Origin: Candidatus Omnitrophota bacterium
GTDB taxonomy: Bacteria > Omnitrophota > Gorgyraeia > Gygaellales > Profunditerraquicolaceae
Assembly: GCA_028706895.1 (NCBI GenBank)
Contig: JAQTVG010000002.1
Location: 1 to 22,777, forward strand
Reading direction: 5' to 3'
DNA: 22,777 bases
Positions 7,224-14,932 of this stretch are shown here, one piece after another; position 1 is the first letter of the stretch, and every line of letters begins with the position of its first letter. A program made the position numbers and the translations under genes. The notes beneath the pieces were generated by a model, which had not been told where the DNA came from, did not search any database, and saw only the letters and a list, made by a program, of their open reading frames with translations.

Positions 7224-8216
7224 CTATTTTTTCATCCAAGGCATCATCTCTCTGAGTTGCTGCCCTACTTTTTCTATTTTGTGTTCGTCGCCTTCTTTTA
7301 ACAGTTTATCGAAATTCGGCCTGCCTGCTTCATTTTCTTTAATCCATTCTCTGGCAAATTTACCTTTCTGGATTTCTTTTAAGATTTTGGCCATTTCTTT
7401 CCTGGTCTTCTGCGTAATTATTCTCTTGCCCCTGGTTAAATCACCGTAACATGCGGTATTAGAAACCCCGCGGCGCATACCTGAAATACCCCTTTCCTGG
7501 ATAAGGTCGGTAATAAGTTTTAACTCATGCAATACTTCAAAATACGCAATCTCCGGCTGGTAACCAGCGTCAATTAAAGTATCGAATCCCGCTATAATTA
7601 ACTCTGATACCCCTCCGCAAAGTACAGCCTGTTCGCCAAAAAGGTCGGTTTCTGTTTCTTCTTTAAAAGTCGTCTCAATAACCCCTGCGTTAGTAGCCCT
7701 TAACGCCTTTGCATACGCTAAAGCTAATTTCAAGGCTTCTCCCGAAGCATCCTGAAATACTGCCACCAAACACGGAACGCCCTTTCCTTCTTCGTACATC
7801 TTCCTGACTAAAGCGCCGGGGCCTTTAGGCGCAATCATAAACACATCTACTTTTTTAGGCGGTTTTATCTGTTTAAAATGGATATTAAAACCGTGTGAAA
7901 AACACAGGGCCTTTCCTTTTGTTAAATTCGGTTTAATGGCTTCCTGATATACCTTTGCCTGGACATGGTCCTGGGTAAGGATCTGGATAATGTCTCCGGA
8001 CTTGGCTGCCTCCGACGCAGAAACAGGCGTAAACCCGTCTTTTTTTGCCTGTTCATAATTTGGCGTGCCTTCCATCTCCGAAACTATTACTTTGCAGCCT
8101 GAATCGCGCAGGCACAACGCCTGGCCTCTGCCCTGGATACCATAACCTATAATTGCGATTGTCTTGTCTTTAAGTAAATTTAAATCCGCGTCCTGGTCAT
8201 AATAAATCTTTGCCAT
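7224..8216 (-). CDS. ilvC: Ketol-acid reductoisomerase (class I)
   Basis: Isomerises and reduces acetolactate/acetohydroxybutyrate in valine and isoleucine synthesis. The frame opens at 8252, but I place the start at 8216. That gives the usual N-terminus MAKIYYDQDADL and follows a strong GGGAGGA at 8221-8227, leaving 330 residues as expected for class I. Visible parts are the Rossmann loop GYGIQGRGQA (25-34), HGF (His108), APKGPG (Lys131), the Mg ligands DLFGEQ (Asp191, Glu195) and Glu227/Glu231. The cofactor loop reads SEMEGTPNYE (46-55), with Met and Asn where NADPH-type enzymes have Arg and Ser, plus extra acidic residues; NADH use is therefore likely. The ilvN stop is 58 bases upstream. 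Confidence 0.96.
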   Translation of the reverse strand: MAKIYYDQDADLNLLKDKTIAIIGYGIQGRGQALCLRDSGCKVIVSEMEGTPNYEQAKKDGFTPVSASEAAKSGDIIQILTQDHVQAKVYQEAIKPNLTKGKALCFSHGFNIHFKQIKPPKKVDVFMIAPKGPGALVRKMYEEGKGVPCLVAVFQDASGEALKLALAYAKALRATNAGVIETTFKEETETDLFGEQAVLCGGVSELIIAGFDTLIDAGYQPEIAYFEVLHELKLITDLIQERGISGMRRGVSNTACYGDLTRGKRIITQKTRKEMAKILKEIQKGKFAREWIKENEAGRPNFDKLLKEGDEHKIEKVGQQLREMMPWMKK

Positions 8217-8220
8217 TAGA

Positions 8221-8227
8221 TCCTCCC
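8221..8227 (-). promoter_or_regulatory. Ribosome binding site that fixes the ilvC start
   Basis: GGGAGGA on the minus strand stands 4 bases from the ATG at 8214-8216. The upstream ATG at 8250-8252 in the same frame has no comparable site and would add 12 residues that do not resemble the family N-terminus. Confidence 0.8.
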
Positions 8228-8274
8228 TGCCCGGAAAGGGCGTACCAAACAATCCTTTATGTTTGGGTAATTTT

Positions 8275-8748
8275 TTAACATGCTATCGCGATTCTGCCTG
8301 TCTTAACTAATTCCTTAATCCCAAAACGGCTCAAGTCCTGAAGCAGTTGTTTAATATTCTCCTGTTCATCCACTGCTTCAATGATTGCGAGTTCGCCTTT
8401 GCGCTGGATTATTTTAGCTATGTATTTATTTAAAATACCGTCTATTTTTGCTTTCTCCTTTGCGGTATATTCAACCTTTACTAAAATAAGCTCCCTGTCT
8501 ATATGCTCTTTTTTGGTAAAGTCCGTAACCGTGATGACGTCTATAAGTTTATTCAGCTGCTTTTTAATCTGCTCCAGTATTTTTTCATCTTCCGCCTCTA
8601 CGACCATAGTTAGGTACGAAATAGTCGGGTCAATAGTTTCACTGACTGCCAAAGAGGCAATATTATAACCCCGCGCGCTAAATAGGCCCGCGATGCGCGC
8701 AAGGACCCCTGGCTTATTTTCAACTAATACTGAAATTGTGTGTCTCAT
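8275..8748 (-). CDS. ilvN: Acetolactate synthase small (regulatory) subunit
   Basis: Regulatory subunit that activates the IlvB catalytic subunit and confers valine feedback inhibition. The N-terminal ACT domain is clear: RHTISVLVENKPGVLARIAG at residues 2-21, then RGYNIASLAV. A C-terminal ALS_ss domain (about 80-157) follows. The length of 157 residues matches IlvH/IlvN proteins of about 160. Its ATG overlaps the stop of the HD-GYP gene as ATGA. It is therefore separated from its partner ilvB by 1.4 kb of HD-GYP coding sequence, which is unusual because the two subunit genes are normally adjacent. Confidence 0.95.
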   Translation of the reverse strand: MRHTISVLVENKPGVLARIAGLFSARGYNIASLAVSETIDPTISYLTMVVEAEDEKILEQIKKQLNKLIDVITVTDFTKKEHIDRELILVKVEYTAKEKAKIDGILNKYIAKIIQRKGELAIIEAVDEQENIKQLLQDLSRFGIKELVKTGRIAIAC

Positions 8749-10181
8749 ATTGTGCTTAAAAGCGCGTCCACTACTTTGGCATCATAACGGATGCCAACAT
8801 ATTTTCTTAATTCCCCTTTTGCCACATCAATACTTAAGGCCTTGCGATAGGGCCTGTCAGAGGTCATCGCGTCAAAAGCATCTACTACGCATAATATCTT
8901 CGCGCCTATGCTGATTTCATCGCCCTTAAGGCCATCAGGGTATCCTGAGCCATCCAGCCACTCATGGTGATGCCTTACTATATCACAGAGGCTGGATAAC
9001 CGGCGCACCGGCTTAATGATTGCCTCTCCTATAATAGAATGTTTATGCATAATCTTGGTTTCTTCTTCTGTAAGCGGGCCCGGTTTCTTCAGTATATCAT
9101 CGCTGATGCCGATTTTCCCGATATCGTGCAATTCCGCGGCATCCTTGACATCCTTGATTAGATTATCATCCAAACCTAACTTCTTGGCAATCATAATGGA
9201 ATACTCCGATACCCTATCCAAGTGGCCGCGGCTATAAGTATCCCTGGCTTCCACGGCAATAGCTAAAGCTGAAATAGTCTGCAGGTATGTTTCTTCGGCA
9301 TCGTGGTTCAGGCGGTCATTCTCTACGGCAATGGCTGTCTGGGACGCCAGGTTAGATACAATCAACAATTCATCTTCCCCAAAATTCCCACCCCCTGTTT
9401 TTCCACTTACCGACAAGACGCCTACAAGTTTATCCTGATATGTCAACGGCACAGATAACAAAGGAGGCACAAATAGTTCGTTTTCTTCTTCCTGTTTTGC
9501 TTTGTTTAATTGGGGAATCGACAAAGGCTTTTTATTCTTGGCTACCCATCCCGGCCCTTCTTCGCCGACTTTTATGCGTAAATCCTTTAACGTATCCCGG
9601 AAACCCGAAGCCACCTTAACATAAAGCTCCTGATTCTTCTCATCTAATAGCATTAAAACGCCTGTTTTGGCGTCCAGGGCCTTGACTGTAATTTCTATAA
9701 TTAGCTCTAAGAACGTATCAATGGTATGCTGGGCAGAAACTCCCGAAGCAATCTTGGACAATACGTATTGTATGGTCTGTTTGGAGGCTTCCAGGCGCTT
9801 AATGTTATCTTCCAAATTCTTGGTGACTTCGTTAAAGGTCCTGGCTAACTGGGCAACTTCGTTTTCTTCTGTTTCTATATTAGCCAAATCTGGTATGCTT
9901 TTTTTTAAGATTTCTTTAGTCTGCTTGCTTACCTCCTGAATTTTTGTAATGGATTTACGCATACCCCAGAACCCTACGAGAGCGCCAAATCCTATTAAAA
10001 ACATAAGCAACATTTGCGCGCCCTGGCTAACATTGATGACTCCGAAATTATGATATTGGGTCAATATATAGACCAGGACAACAAAAGGCAATAACGACAT
10101 CACAATAAACAATATTGTGAATTTACGCACCAGGGATGCGTTTTCTATGGAAGTCAATTTTGGCTTAAAGTTTAATTTCAT
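8745..10181 (-). CDS. Membrane-anchored HAMP-GAF-HD-GYP protein, predicted c-di-GMP phosphodiesterase, nested in the ilv operon
   Basis: A 478-residue protein with two transmembrane helices (about 22-41 and 55-74) joined by a short loop of about 14 residues, so there is almost no extracytoplasmic sensor. A HAMP-like linker (about 72-130), a GAF domain (about 150-290) and an HD-GYP domain (about 305-478) follow. Catalytic residues are kept: GHLDR (319-323), HDIGKIG (352-358), HHHEWLDGSGYP (404-415) and DAFDAMTSDRPYR (434-446). HD-GYP proteins hydrolyse c-di-GMP to pGpG or GMP. The gene starts inside the ilvB stop codon (TAATG) and ends overlapping the ilvN start (ATGA), so all three are probably made together. 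Input most likely comes through the GAF domain. A link to branched-chain amino acid levels is inference from position only. Confidence 0.92.
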   Translation of the reverse strand: MKLNFKPKLTSIENASLVRKFTILFIVMSLLPFVVLVYILTQYHNFGVINVSQGAQMLLMFLIGFGALVGFWGMRKSITKIQEVSKQTKEILKKSIPDLANIETEENEVAQLARTFNEVTKNLEDNIKRLEASKQTIQYVLSKIASGVSAQHTIDTFLELIIEITVKALDAKTGVLMLLDEKNQELYVKVASGFRDTLKDLRIKVGEEGPGWVAKNKKPLSIPQLNKAKQEEENELFVPPLLSVPLTYQDKLVGVLSVSGKTGGGNFGEDELLIVSNLASQTAIAVENDRLNHDAEETYLQTISALAIAVEARDTYSRGHLDRVSEYSIMIAKKLGLDDNLIKDVKDAAELHDIGKIGISDDILKKPGPLTEEETKIMHKHSIIGEAIIKPVRRLSSLCDIVRHHHEWLDGSGYPDGLKGDEISIGAKILCVVDAFDAMTSDRPYRKALSIDVAKGELRKYVGIRYDAKVVDALLSTI

Positions 10182-11845
10182 TATGCCATCCCGCCAATCA
10201 TACGGTTAATAGCTTCTCCTGCAGGGACCATCGGAAAAACATTTTCTTCCGGCTCTATGTGAAAATCAATAAATACGGTGTTGTCTATTGAAAGCGCCTT
10301 CTCTATCGCCGGGCGCACTTCTTCATTTTTTGTAACACGGATACCGGAAGCGCCGTAACTCTCCGCCAGCTTCACAAAATCCGGGCCGGTTATGCAGGTA
10401 TAAGAATAGCGCTTCTTGTAAAATAATTCCTGCCATTGCCGCACCATCCCTAAATAGCCGTTATTTAATATCGCGACTTTTACATTTATTTTGTTGCAGA
10501 CGCATGTAGCCAATTCCTGTATATTCATTTGTATTGAACCGTCGCCGGCTATATCAAAGACTATTTTTTCAGGGCAGCCCATTTTGGCTCCCATTGCCGC
10601 AGGAAAACCAAAACCCATTGTACCTAGCCCGCCGCTTGATATAAACGTGCGCGGGGTGTGATACTTATACCACTGCGCTGCCCACATCTGGTTCTGTCCG
10701 ACTTCGGTAGTAATAATCGCTTCGCCTTTGGTCGCTTCATCAATCTGTTCAATAACATACTGCGGTTTTATCTTGCCTTCTGCCTTATAAACAAGCGGGT
10801 GCCTCTTTTTCCAAGATTCAACCGTCTTGAGCCATTCAGAAGTATCCGGAACTTTTTTAAGTGCCTCCAAAAGTTCCCCCATTATATTCTTGGCATCGCC
10901 GACTATGGGTATATCAACTTTAACATTCTTGCTGATAGACGCAGGGTCAATATCAATGTGTATAATCTTGGCGCCCGGAGCAAAGGCATCAAGCCTTCCG
11001 GTAACACGGTCATCAAATCGGGAACCGACCGCGATAATCAAATCTGATTCCATTATGGCGTGGTTAGCGTAGCCTGTGCCATGCATGCCAAGCATGCCTA
11101 AAGAAAGTTTATGCGTAGCGGGAAATCCGCCTATCCCCATTAAAGTCCAGGTAACCGGAGCCTGGATTTTTTCCGCCAGTTCCCTTAACGCCAAATGCGC
11201 GCCCGAAGAAATTATGCCGCCGCCCGCATAAATAATCGGCCTTTTAGAATCGGCTATAAATTTAGCTGCCTTCTTAATTTGGCCCGGATGGCCAAAATAT
11301 GTAGGTTTGTAGCTGCGGATATCCACGGTTTCGGGCCAAATAAATCCGGCATCCTGCATCTGTATATCAGACGGTATATCAACAACTACCGGTCCGGGCC
11401 TGCCGGTTGAGGCAATATAAAATGCCTCTCTTATAATCCTGGCCAAATCCTTTATATCTTTAACGAGGTAATTGTGTTTAGTGATAGGCCGCGTTATGCC
11501 GGTAACATCGGCCTCCTGAAAAGCATCATTACCGATAAGAAAACTCTTGACCTGTCCGGTAATAGCCACCATCGGTATTGAATCCATAAACGCAGTTGCA
11601 ATCCCTGTAACCAGGTTAGTAGCCCCGGGACCGCTTGTCGCCAGGCACACGCCCACCTTGCCTGTTGCCCGCGCATAACCATCAGCAGCGTGTGCAGCAG
11701 CCTGCTCGTGCCTAGTCAGGATAAACTTTATGTCCGAGTCATACAGGCTGTCAAATATAGGCAGAACCTGCCCGCCCGGATATCCGAACATTACCTCAAC
11801 GCCTTCGCGTTTTAAACACTCTAATAATATTTGCGCACCGATCAT
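10181..11845 (-). CDS. ilvB: Acetolactate synthase large (catalytic) subunit
   Basis: ThDP-dependent enzyme that joins two pyruvates, or pyruvate and 2-oxobutyrate, in the first common step of valine and isoleucine synthesis. The catalytic glutamate is Glu47 in RHEQAAAHAADGYAR. The ThDP/Mg motif runs from GDGS (434-437) to NN (461-462). The central FAD-binding region contains VGSRFDDRVTGR. At 554 residues it has the usual length for anabolic IlvB. It begins 2 bases after ilvD, with AAGG just upstream, and its stop overlaps the start of the HD-GYP gene. Pairing with ilvN downstream supports the anabolic enzyme rather than a catabolic AlsS. Confidence 0.96.
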   Translation of the reverse strand: MIGAQILLECLKREGVEVMFGYPGGQVLPIFDSLYDSDIKFILTRHEQAAAHAADGYARATGKVGVCLATSGPGATNLVTGIATAFMDSIPMVAITGQVKSFLIGNDAFQEADVTGITRPITKHNYLVKDIKDLARIIREAFYIASTGRPGPVVVDIPSDIQMQDAGFIWPETVDIRSYKPTYFGHPGQIKKAAKFIADSKRPIIYAGGGIISSGAHLALRELAEKIQAPVTWTLMGIGGFPATHKLSLGMLGMHGTGYANHAIMESDLIIAVGSRFDDRVTGRLDAFAPGAKIIHIDIDPASISKNVKVDIPIVGDAKNIMGELLEALKKVPDTSEWLKTVESWKKRHPLVYKAEGKIKPQYVIEQIDEATKGEAIITTEVGQNQMWAAQWYKYHTPRTFISSGGLGTMGFGFPAAMGAKMGCPEKIVFDIAGDGSIQMNIQELATCVCNKINVKVAILNNGYLGMVRQWQELFYKKRYSYTCITGPDFVKLAESYGASGIRVTKNEEVRPAIEKALSIDNTVFIDFHIEPEENVFPMVPAGEAINRMIGGMA

Positions 11846-11847
11846 AT

Positions 11848-13500
11848 TTACCTTAATATAGCGCCCTTATCCGCTGAACTAACCAGCCTGGAATAGCGGG
11901 ATAAATACCCCGTCTTAATTTTTGGCGGTACGGGCTTCCAGGTTTTAAACCTTTTATCTATTTCCTGTTTGCTCAAATCAACTTCTATCTTCCTGCCGGG
12001 TATATCAATAGTAATTATATCGCCATCTCTCAAAATCGCAATAGGCCCGCAGGCAGAAGCCTCAGGCGAAATATGGCCGATACAAGGGCCTTTTGTCCCG
12101 CCTGAAAATCTTCCGTCGGTAATCAAAGCTACGGAATCAGCTAACCCCATACCAACGATAGCCGAAGTAGGCGCAAGCATTTCGCGCATACCGGGGCCGC
12201 CGCTTGGCCCTTCATAACGTATAACAATACAATCTCCCGCTTTTATTCTACGCATCAAGATCGCCTGCATTGCCTCTTCTTCCCGGTTAAAGACGCGCGC
12301 CCTTCCTTTAAATTTCATCATTTTAGGGCTAACTGCCGACTGCTTCACAACCGCGCCCGAAGGAGCAAGGTTTCCGTATAAAACAGCAATCCCTCCCTGC
12401 TTATGATAAGCGCTGTTTAACGGGCGGATTACTTCTTCGTCGGAAATATCAGAGCTATCGGCAATATCAAATATCTTTTTGCCGCTTGCCGTTAAAGTAT
12501 TGTTCAGTTTACTCTTTAATCTTTTTAATACAGCAGGAATACCTCCGGCATATTCCAGGTCTTCCATAAAATGCGTTCCGGAAGGTTCTATATTAGTAAT
12601 ATGCGGGGTTACTTTACTAATTTTATCAAAAGTCTTGAGATCCAAATTTATCCCTGCCTCATTGGCAATAGCCATCAGGTGCAAAACAGTATTACTTGAA
12701 CCGCCCAGGGCCATATCAACTACAATAGCATTTTCTAACGATTTCTTATTGATAATGCTTAAAGGAGTAATATTTTTTTTCACTAACTCCACAATTCGTT
12801 CTCCGCTTGCCTGCGCAATACGGCGTTTCTTTGCCGACACTGCCAATGCTGTGCCGCAGCCCGGCAAAGACATGCCCATTGTTTCAGTGATACAAGCCAT
12901 GGTATTTGCAGTATATAAACCCTGGCAGGAACCGGCTCCGGGACATGCCTCCATTTCAAGGCAAACTAATTCTTCGGCAGAGATATCGCCCTTTTTTGCC
13001 CTTGCCAATCCTTCATATGTATCGTGGACAAAAGCAAGTTTCTTTTGTTTATAGCGCCCGGAGAGCATGGGCCCTGCGGTAACAATAATCGCCGGAATGT
13101 TTAAACGCGCTGCCCCCATAAGCATGCCGGGAGTAATCTTATCGCAATTAGTCAAACAAACAATCCCGTCTAATTGATGCGCGTTACATACTGTCTCTAT
13201 AGTATCAGCGACTATCTCTCTTAAGGCCAATGGATAACACATGCCTAAATGGCCCATGGCAATACCGTCGCAGATACCGGGAATGCCAAAGAAAAATGGC
13301 ACACCCCCGCCGTAACAGACACCGCGTTCAATAAAACGCTCTAAATCCCGCATGCCGATGTGGCCCGGAATCAAATCCGTAAAAGAAGTAGCTACACCGA
13401 TAAAAGGCCTATCCAAATCTTTCCTGCTTAATCCCGTAGCGTGTAAAAGCGCCCGGTGCGGGACCCTCTCTAAACCTTTTTTGATTTTATCAGAACGCAT
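11848..13500 (-). CDS. ilvD: Dihydroxy-acid dehydratase
   Basis: Iron-sulfur dehydratase that makes 2-oxoisovalerate and 2-oxo-3-methylvalerate, the last precursors of valine and isoleucine. Family motifs are GICDGIAMGH (76-85), TNCDKITPGM (117-126, Cys119) and PGAGSCQGLYTANTM (187-201, Cys192). The near-C-terminal TDGRFSGGTKGPCIGHISPE carries the active-site serine. The length of 550 residues is normal. AGGAGAAG just upstream supports the ATG at 13500. It follows the aldolase gene after a palindromic repeat and leads the ilv block. Confidence 0.97.
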   Translation of the reverse strand: MRSDKIKKGLERVPHRALLHATGLSRKDLDRPFIGVATSFTDLIPGHIGMRDLERFIERGVCYGGGVPFFFGIPGICDGIAMGHLGMCYPLALREIVADTIETVCNAHQLDGIVCLTNCDKITPGMLMGAARLNIPAIIVTAGPMLSGRYKQKKLAFVHDTYEGLARAKKGDISAEELVCLEMEACPGAGSCQGLYTANTMACITETMGMSLPGCGTALAVSAKKRRIAQASGERIVELVKKNITPLSIINKKSLENAIVVDMALGGSSNTVLHLMAIANEAGINLDLKTFDKISKVTPHITNIEPSGTHFMEDLEYAGGIPAVLKRLKSKLNNTLTASGKKIFDIADSSDISDEEVIRPLNSAYHKQGGIAVLYGNLAPSGAVVKQSAVSPKMMKFKGRARVFNREEEAMQAILMRRIKAGDCIVIRYEGPSGGPGMREMLAPTSAIVGMGLADSVALITDGRFSGGTKGPCIGHISPEASACGPIAILRDGDIITIDIPGRKIEVDLSKQEIDKRFKTWKPVPPKIKTGYLSRYSRLVSSADKGAILR

Positions 13501-13513
13501 ATCTTCTCCTATT

Positions 13514-13590
13514 TTAGGGACGGTTCTTAATTACGGTTAAAAGTGTCCCCCTTGGGGACACTTCTCGGTTCAGTTGAGAACCGTCCCTAA
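13514..13590. repeat. Nested palindrome between the aldolase gene and ilvD (REP/MITE-like palindrome B)
   Basis: Outer arms TTAGGGACGGTTCT (13514-13527) and its exact inverse (13577-13590) enclose an inner perfect hairpin, AAGTGTCCCC (13541-13550) with GGGGACACTT (13554-13563). Both pairs are centred on 13552, so the whole 77 bases can fold as one long stem with a few bulges. It occupies nearly all of the 92-base gap, starting 2 bases after the aldolase stop codon. There is no T-run, so it is not a standard terminator, although it could act as an RNA stabiliser or processing site. Confidence 0.85.
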
Positions 13591-13592
13591 TT

Positions 13593-14918
13593 CTAATCGG
13601 CACCTTCTCCATCGTGGACTACGGCTTTTGCGTCTTTATGCTTACGCACAATAACGCGTTTTAAAGTTACGAATTTATCTACCAGGTCTTTATTATTTAT
13701 ATTATTTAACTGTTTGAAGAGAAAGTCAAACTTTTCTTCAATTTCCCCGGCAATCGCATCCCTTATTTCCTGCGATAAACCCATAATCTCTTTTTTAAAC
13801 GGCCCTAATGCTTTTTTGCGCGTCTTATAGAAGAATTGTTCTTCAGTCTCGCCTTCTTTTTTCTCGGAAGCAGCGTTAATCTTCAGCCAGTCATAAATCT
13901 TTGCTTTTAGCTCATGCGGAAAATTCTTGCTCTCAAAAATCATATTCTGGAATTCGGTGGCTAAATGCACCTCAGCCGCATCGCACTCCGCAAATTTATG
14001 GAATGCCTCGGCGGGCAAAGTTGAGGCGCCATGCTGCACAGCGCCTGCCATGCCATATTCTTTTCTAGCCATCTCAGATAATTTTTTCAAGGTATCAAAG
14101 TCTAATTTTACCTGCGCGACTGACCCGTCGGGCAAAACTACTCCGCCATGAGATGTACCTGTCTGAATTGAAATCTTGCTTATGCCGGCTAAGCCCTTGC
14201 GCAGCCTCTGATTGTAACCTTGCATAAATGCGTGCAGGTCTTCCGGAGTTGAATTCTGATGGCCGACTTCCCCTATCTCTCCACCTACAGAAACCGTTAT
14301 GCCCTTCGGTTCTATCCTGCGGATAAACTGGGTTAGTTTCGCGCAGACTTCATAATTCAAAAACTGCTGTTTCTTAACGTCAGGCTTGGATAAATCCACC
14401 AGCGTAGAGGAATCAATATCAATGTTATAGAATCCCGCGCCTATTGATTCGGTAATCAACGCCTCTAAGCCCTCTGTTTCCTTATCAGGGTTCTCCTGGT
14501 ATTTCTTGGCATTTGCCTGGAAATGGTCTCCCTGGATAAATACAGGGCCGGTATGCCCTTCTTTTACGGCTGCGGCTAAGATAACTGCTGAATATTCTAC
14601 AGGCGGCTGGGAGGTATAACCCATCTCGGATTTGGCGATTTCAAATATAAATGCTCCGGAATTATTCTTCTTGGCTACCCTGAATATCGCGCGCGCCAAA
14701 TCATAAGTCATGCTTCTTAAATTTATAGCCGGGACGGTAAAGCCGCTGAATTCGCCTTTGCCGCGGGCCATATAAAATTCATGAATGCTGGATGGATAAA
14801 TGCCTTTTTTATAAGCAATATCAAAAATCTTTTTGGCTAAGTCTTTTTTTATTGCCGCATCATCGCTTGCAATTAAATCCATGACGATCTTATCAATGTC
14901 AGTCGCTCTTCTTCCCAT
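13593..14918 (-). CDS. Class II fructose-bisphosphate aldolase family protein (long form)
   Basis: A class II, metal-dependent aldolase of 441 residues, clearly longer than the common 280-360 residue enzymes. Recognisable elements are FTVPAINLRS (60-69), the catalytic region QGDHFQ (129-134), GGEIGEVGH (212-220, His220 a likely zinc ligand), a TSHGG element (255-259) and QHGAST (295-300). The extra length is an N-terminal helical region of about 55 residues and a C-terminal charged extension of about 100 residues of unknown role. Placed directly after pfkA with an AAGGAGGA ribosome site, it most likely cleaves fructose-1,6-bisphosphate. Tagatose-bisphosphate or another related sugar phosphate remains possible. 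Confidence 0.85.
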   Translation of the reverse strand: MGRRATDIDKIVMDLIASDDAAIKKDLAKKIFDIAYKKGIYPSSIHEFYMARGKGEFSGFTVPAINLRSMTYDLARAIFRVAKKNNSGAFIFEIAKSEMGYTSQPPVEYSAVILAAAVKEGHTGPVFIQGDHFQANAKKYQENPDKETEGLEALITESIGAGFYNIDIDSSTLVDLSKPDVKKQQFLNYEVCAKLTQFIRRIEPKGITVSVGGEIGEVGHQNSTPEDLHAFMQGYNQRLRKGLAGISKISIQTGTSHGGVVLPDGSVAQVKLDFDTLKKLSEMARKEYGMAGAVQHGASTLPAEAFHKFAECDAAEVHLATEFQNMIFESKNFPHELKAKIYDWLKINAASEKKEGETEEQFFYKTRKKALGPFKKEIMGLSQEIRDAIAGEIEEKFDFLFKQLNNINNKDLVDKFVTLKRVIVRKHKDAKAVVHDGEGAD

Positions 14919-14932
14919 GAAACTATTCCTCC

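Noticed and set aside
7057..7239. 60-codon open frame on the minus strand overlapping the end of ilvC
   Set aside because: It lies almost wholly inside the palindromic element D, has no ribosome binding site and no recognisable family. It is best explained by the repeat sequence.
8217..8252. Upstream in-frame ATG that would lengthen IlvC by 12 residues
   Set aside because: No ribosome binding site precedes it, while GGGAGGA lies at ideal distance from the ATG at 8216, which also gives the family-typical N-terminus.
10658..11047. 129-codon open frame on the plus strand
   Set aside because: Antisense to ilvB, and no recognisable domain or ribosome binding site.
12479..13054. 191-codon open frame on the plus strand
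   Set aside because: It is antisense to ilvD, which has complete catalytic motifs across the same span. It is a mirror frame without family features.
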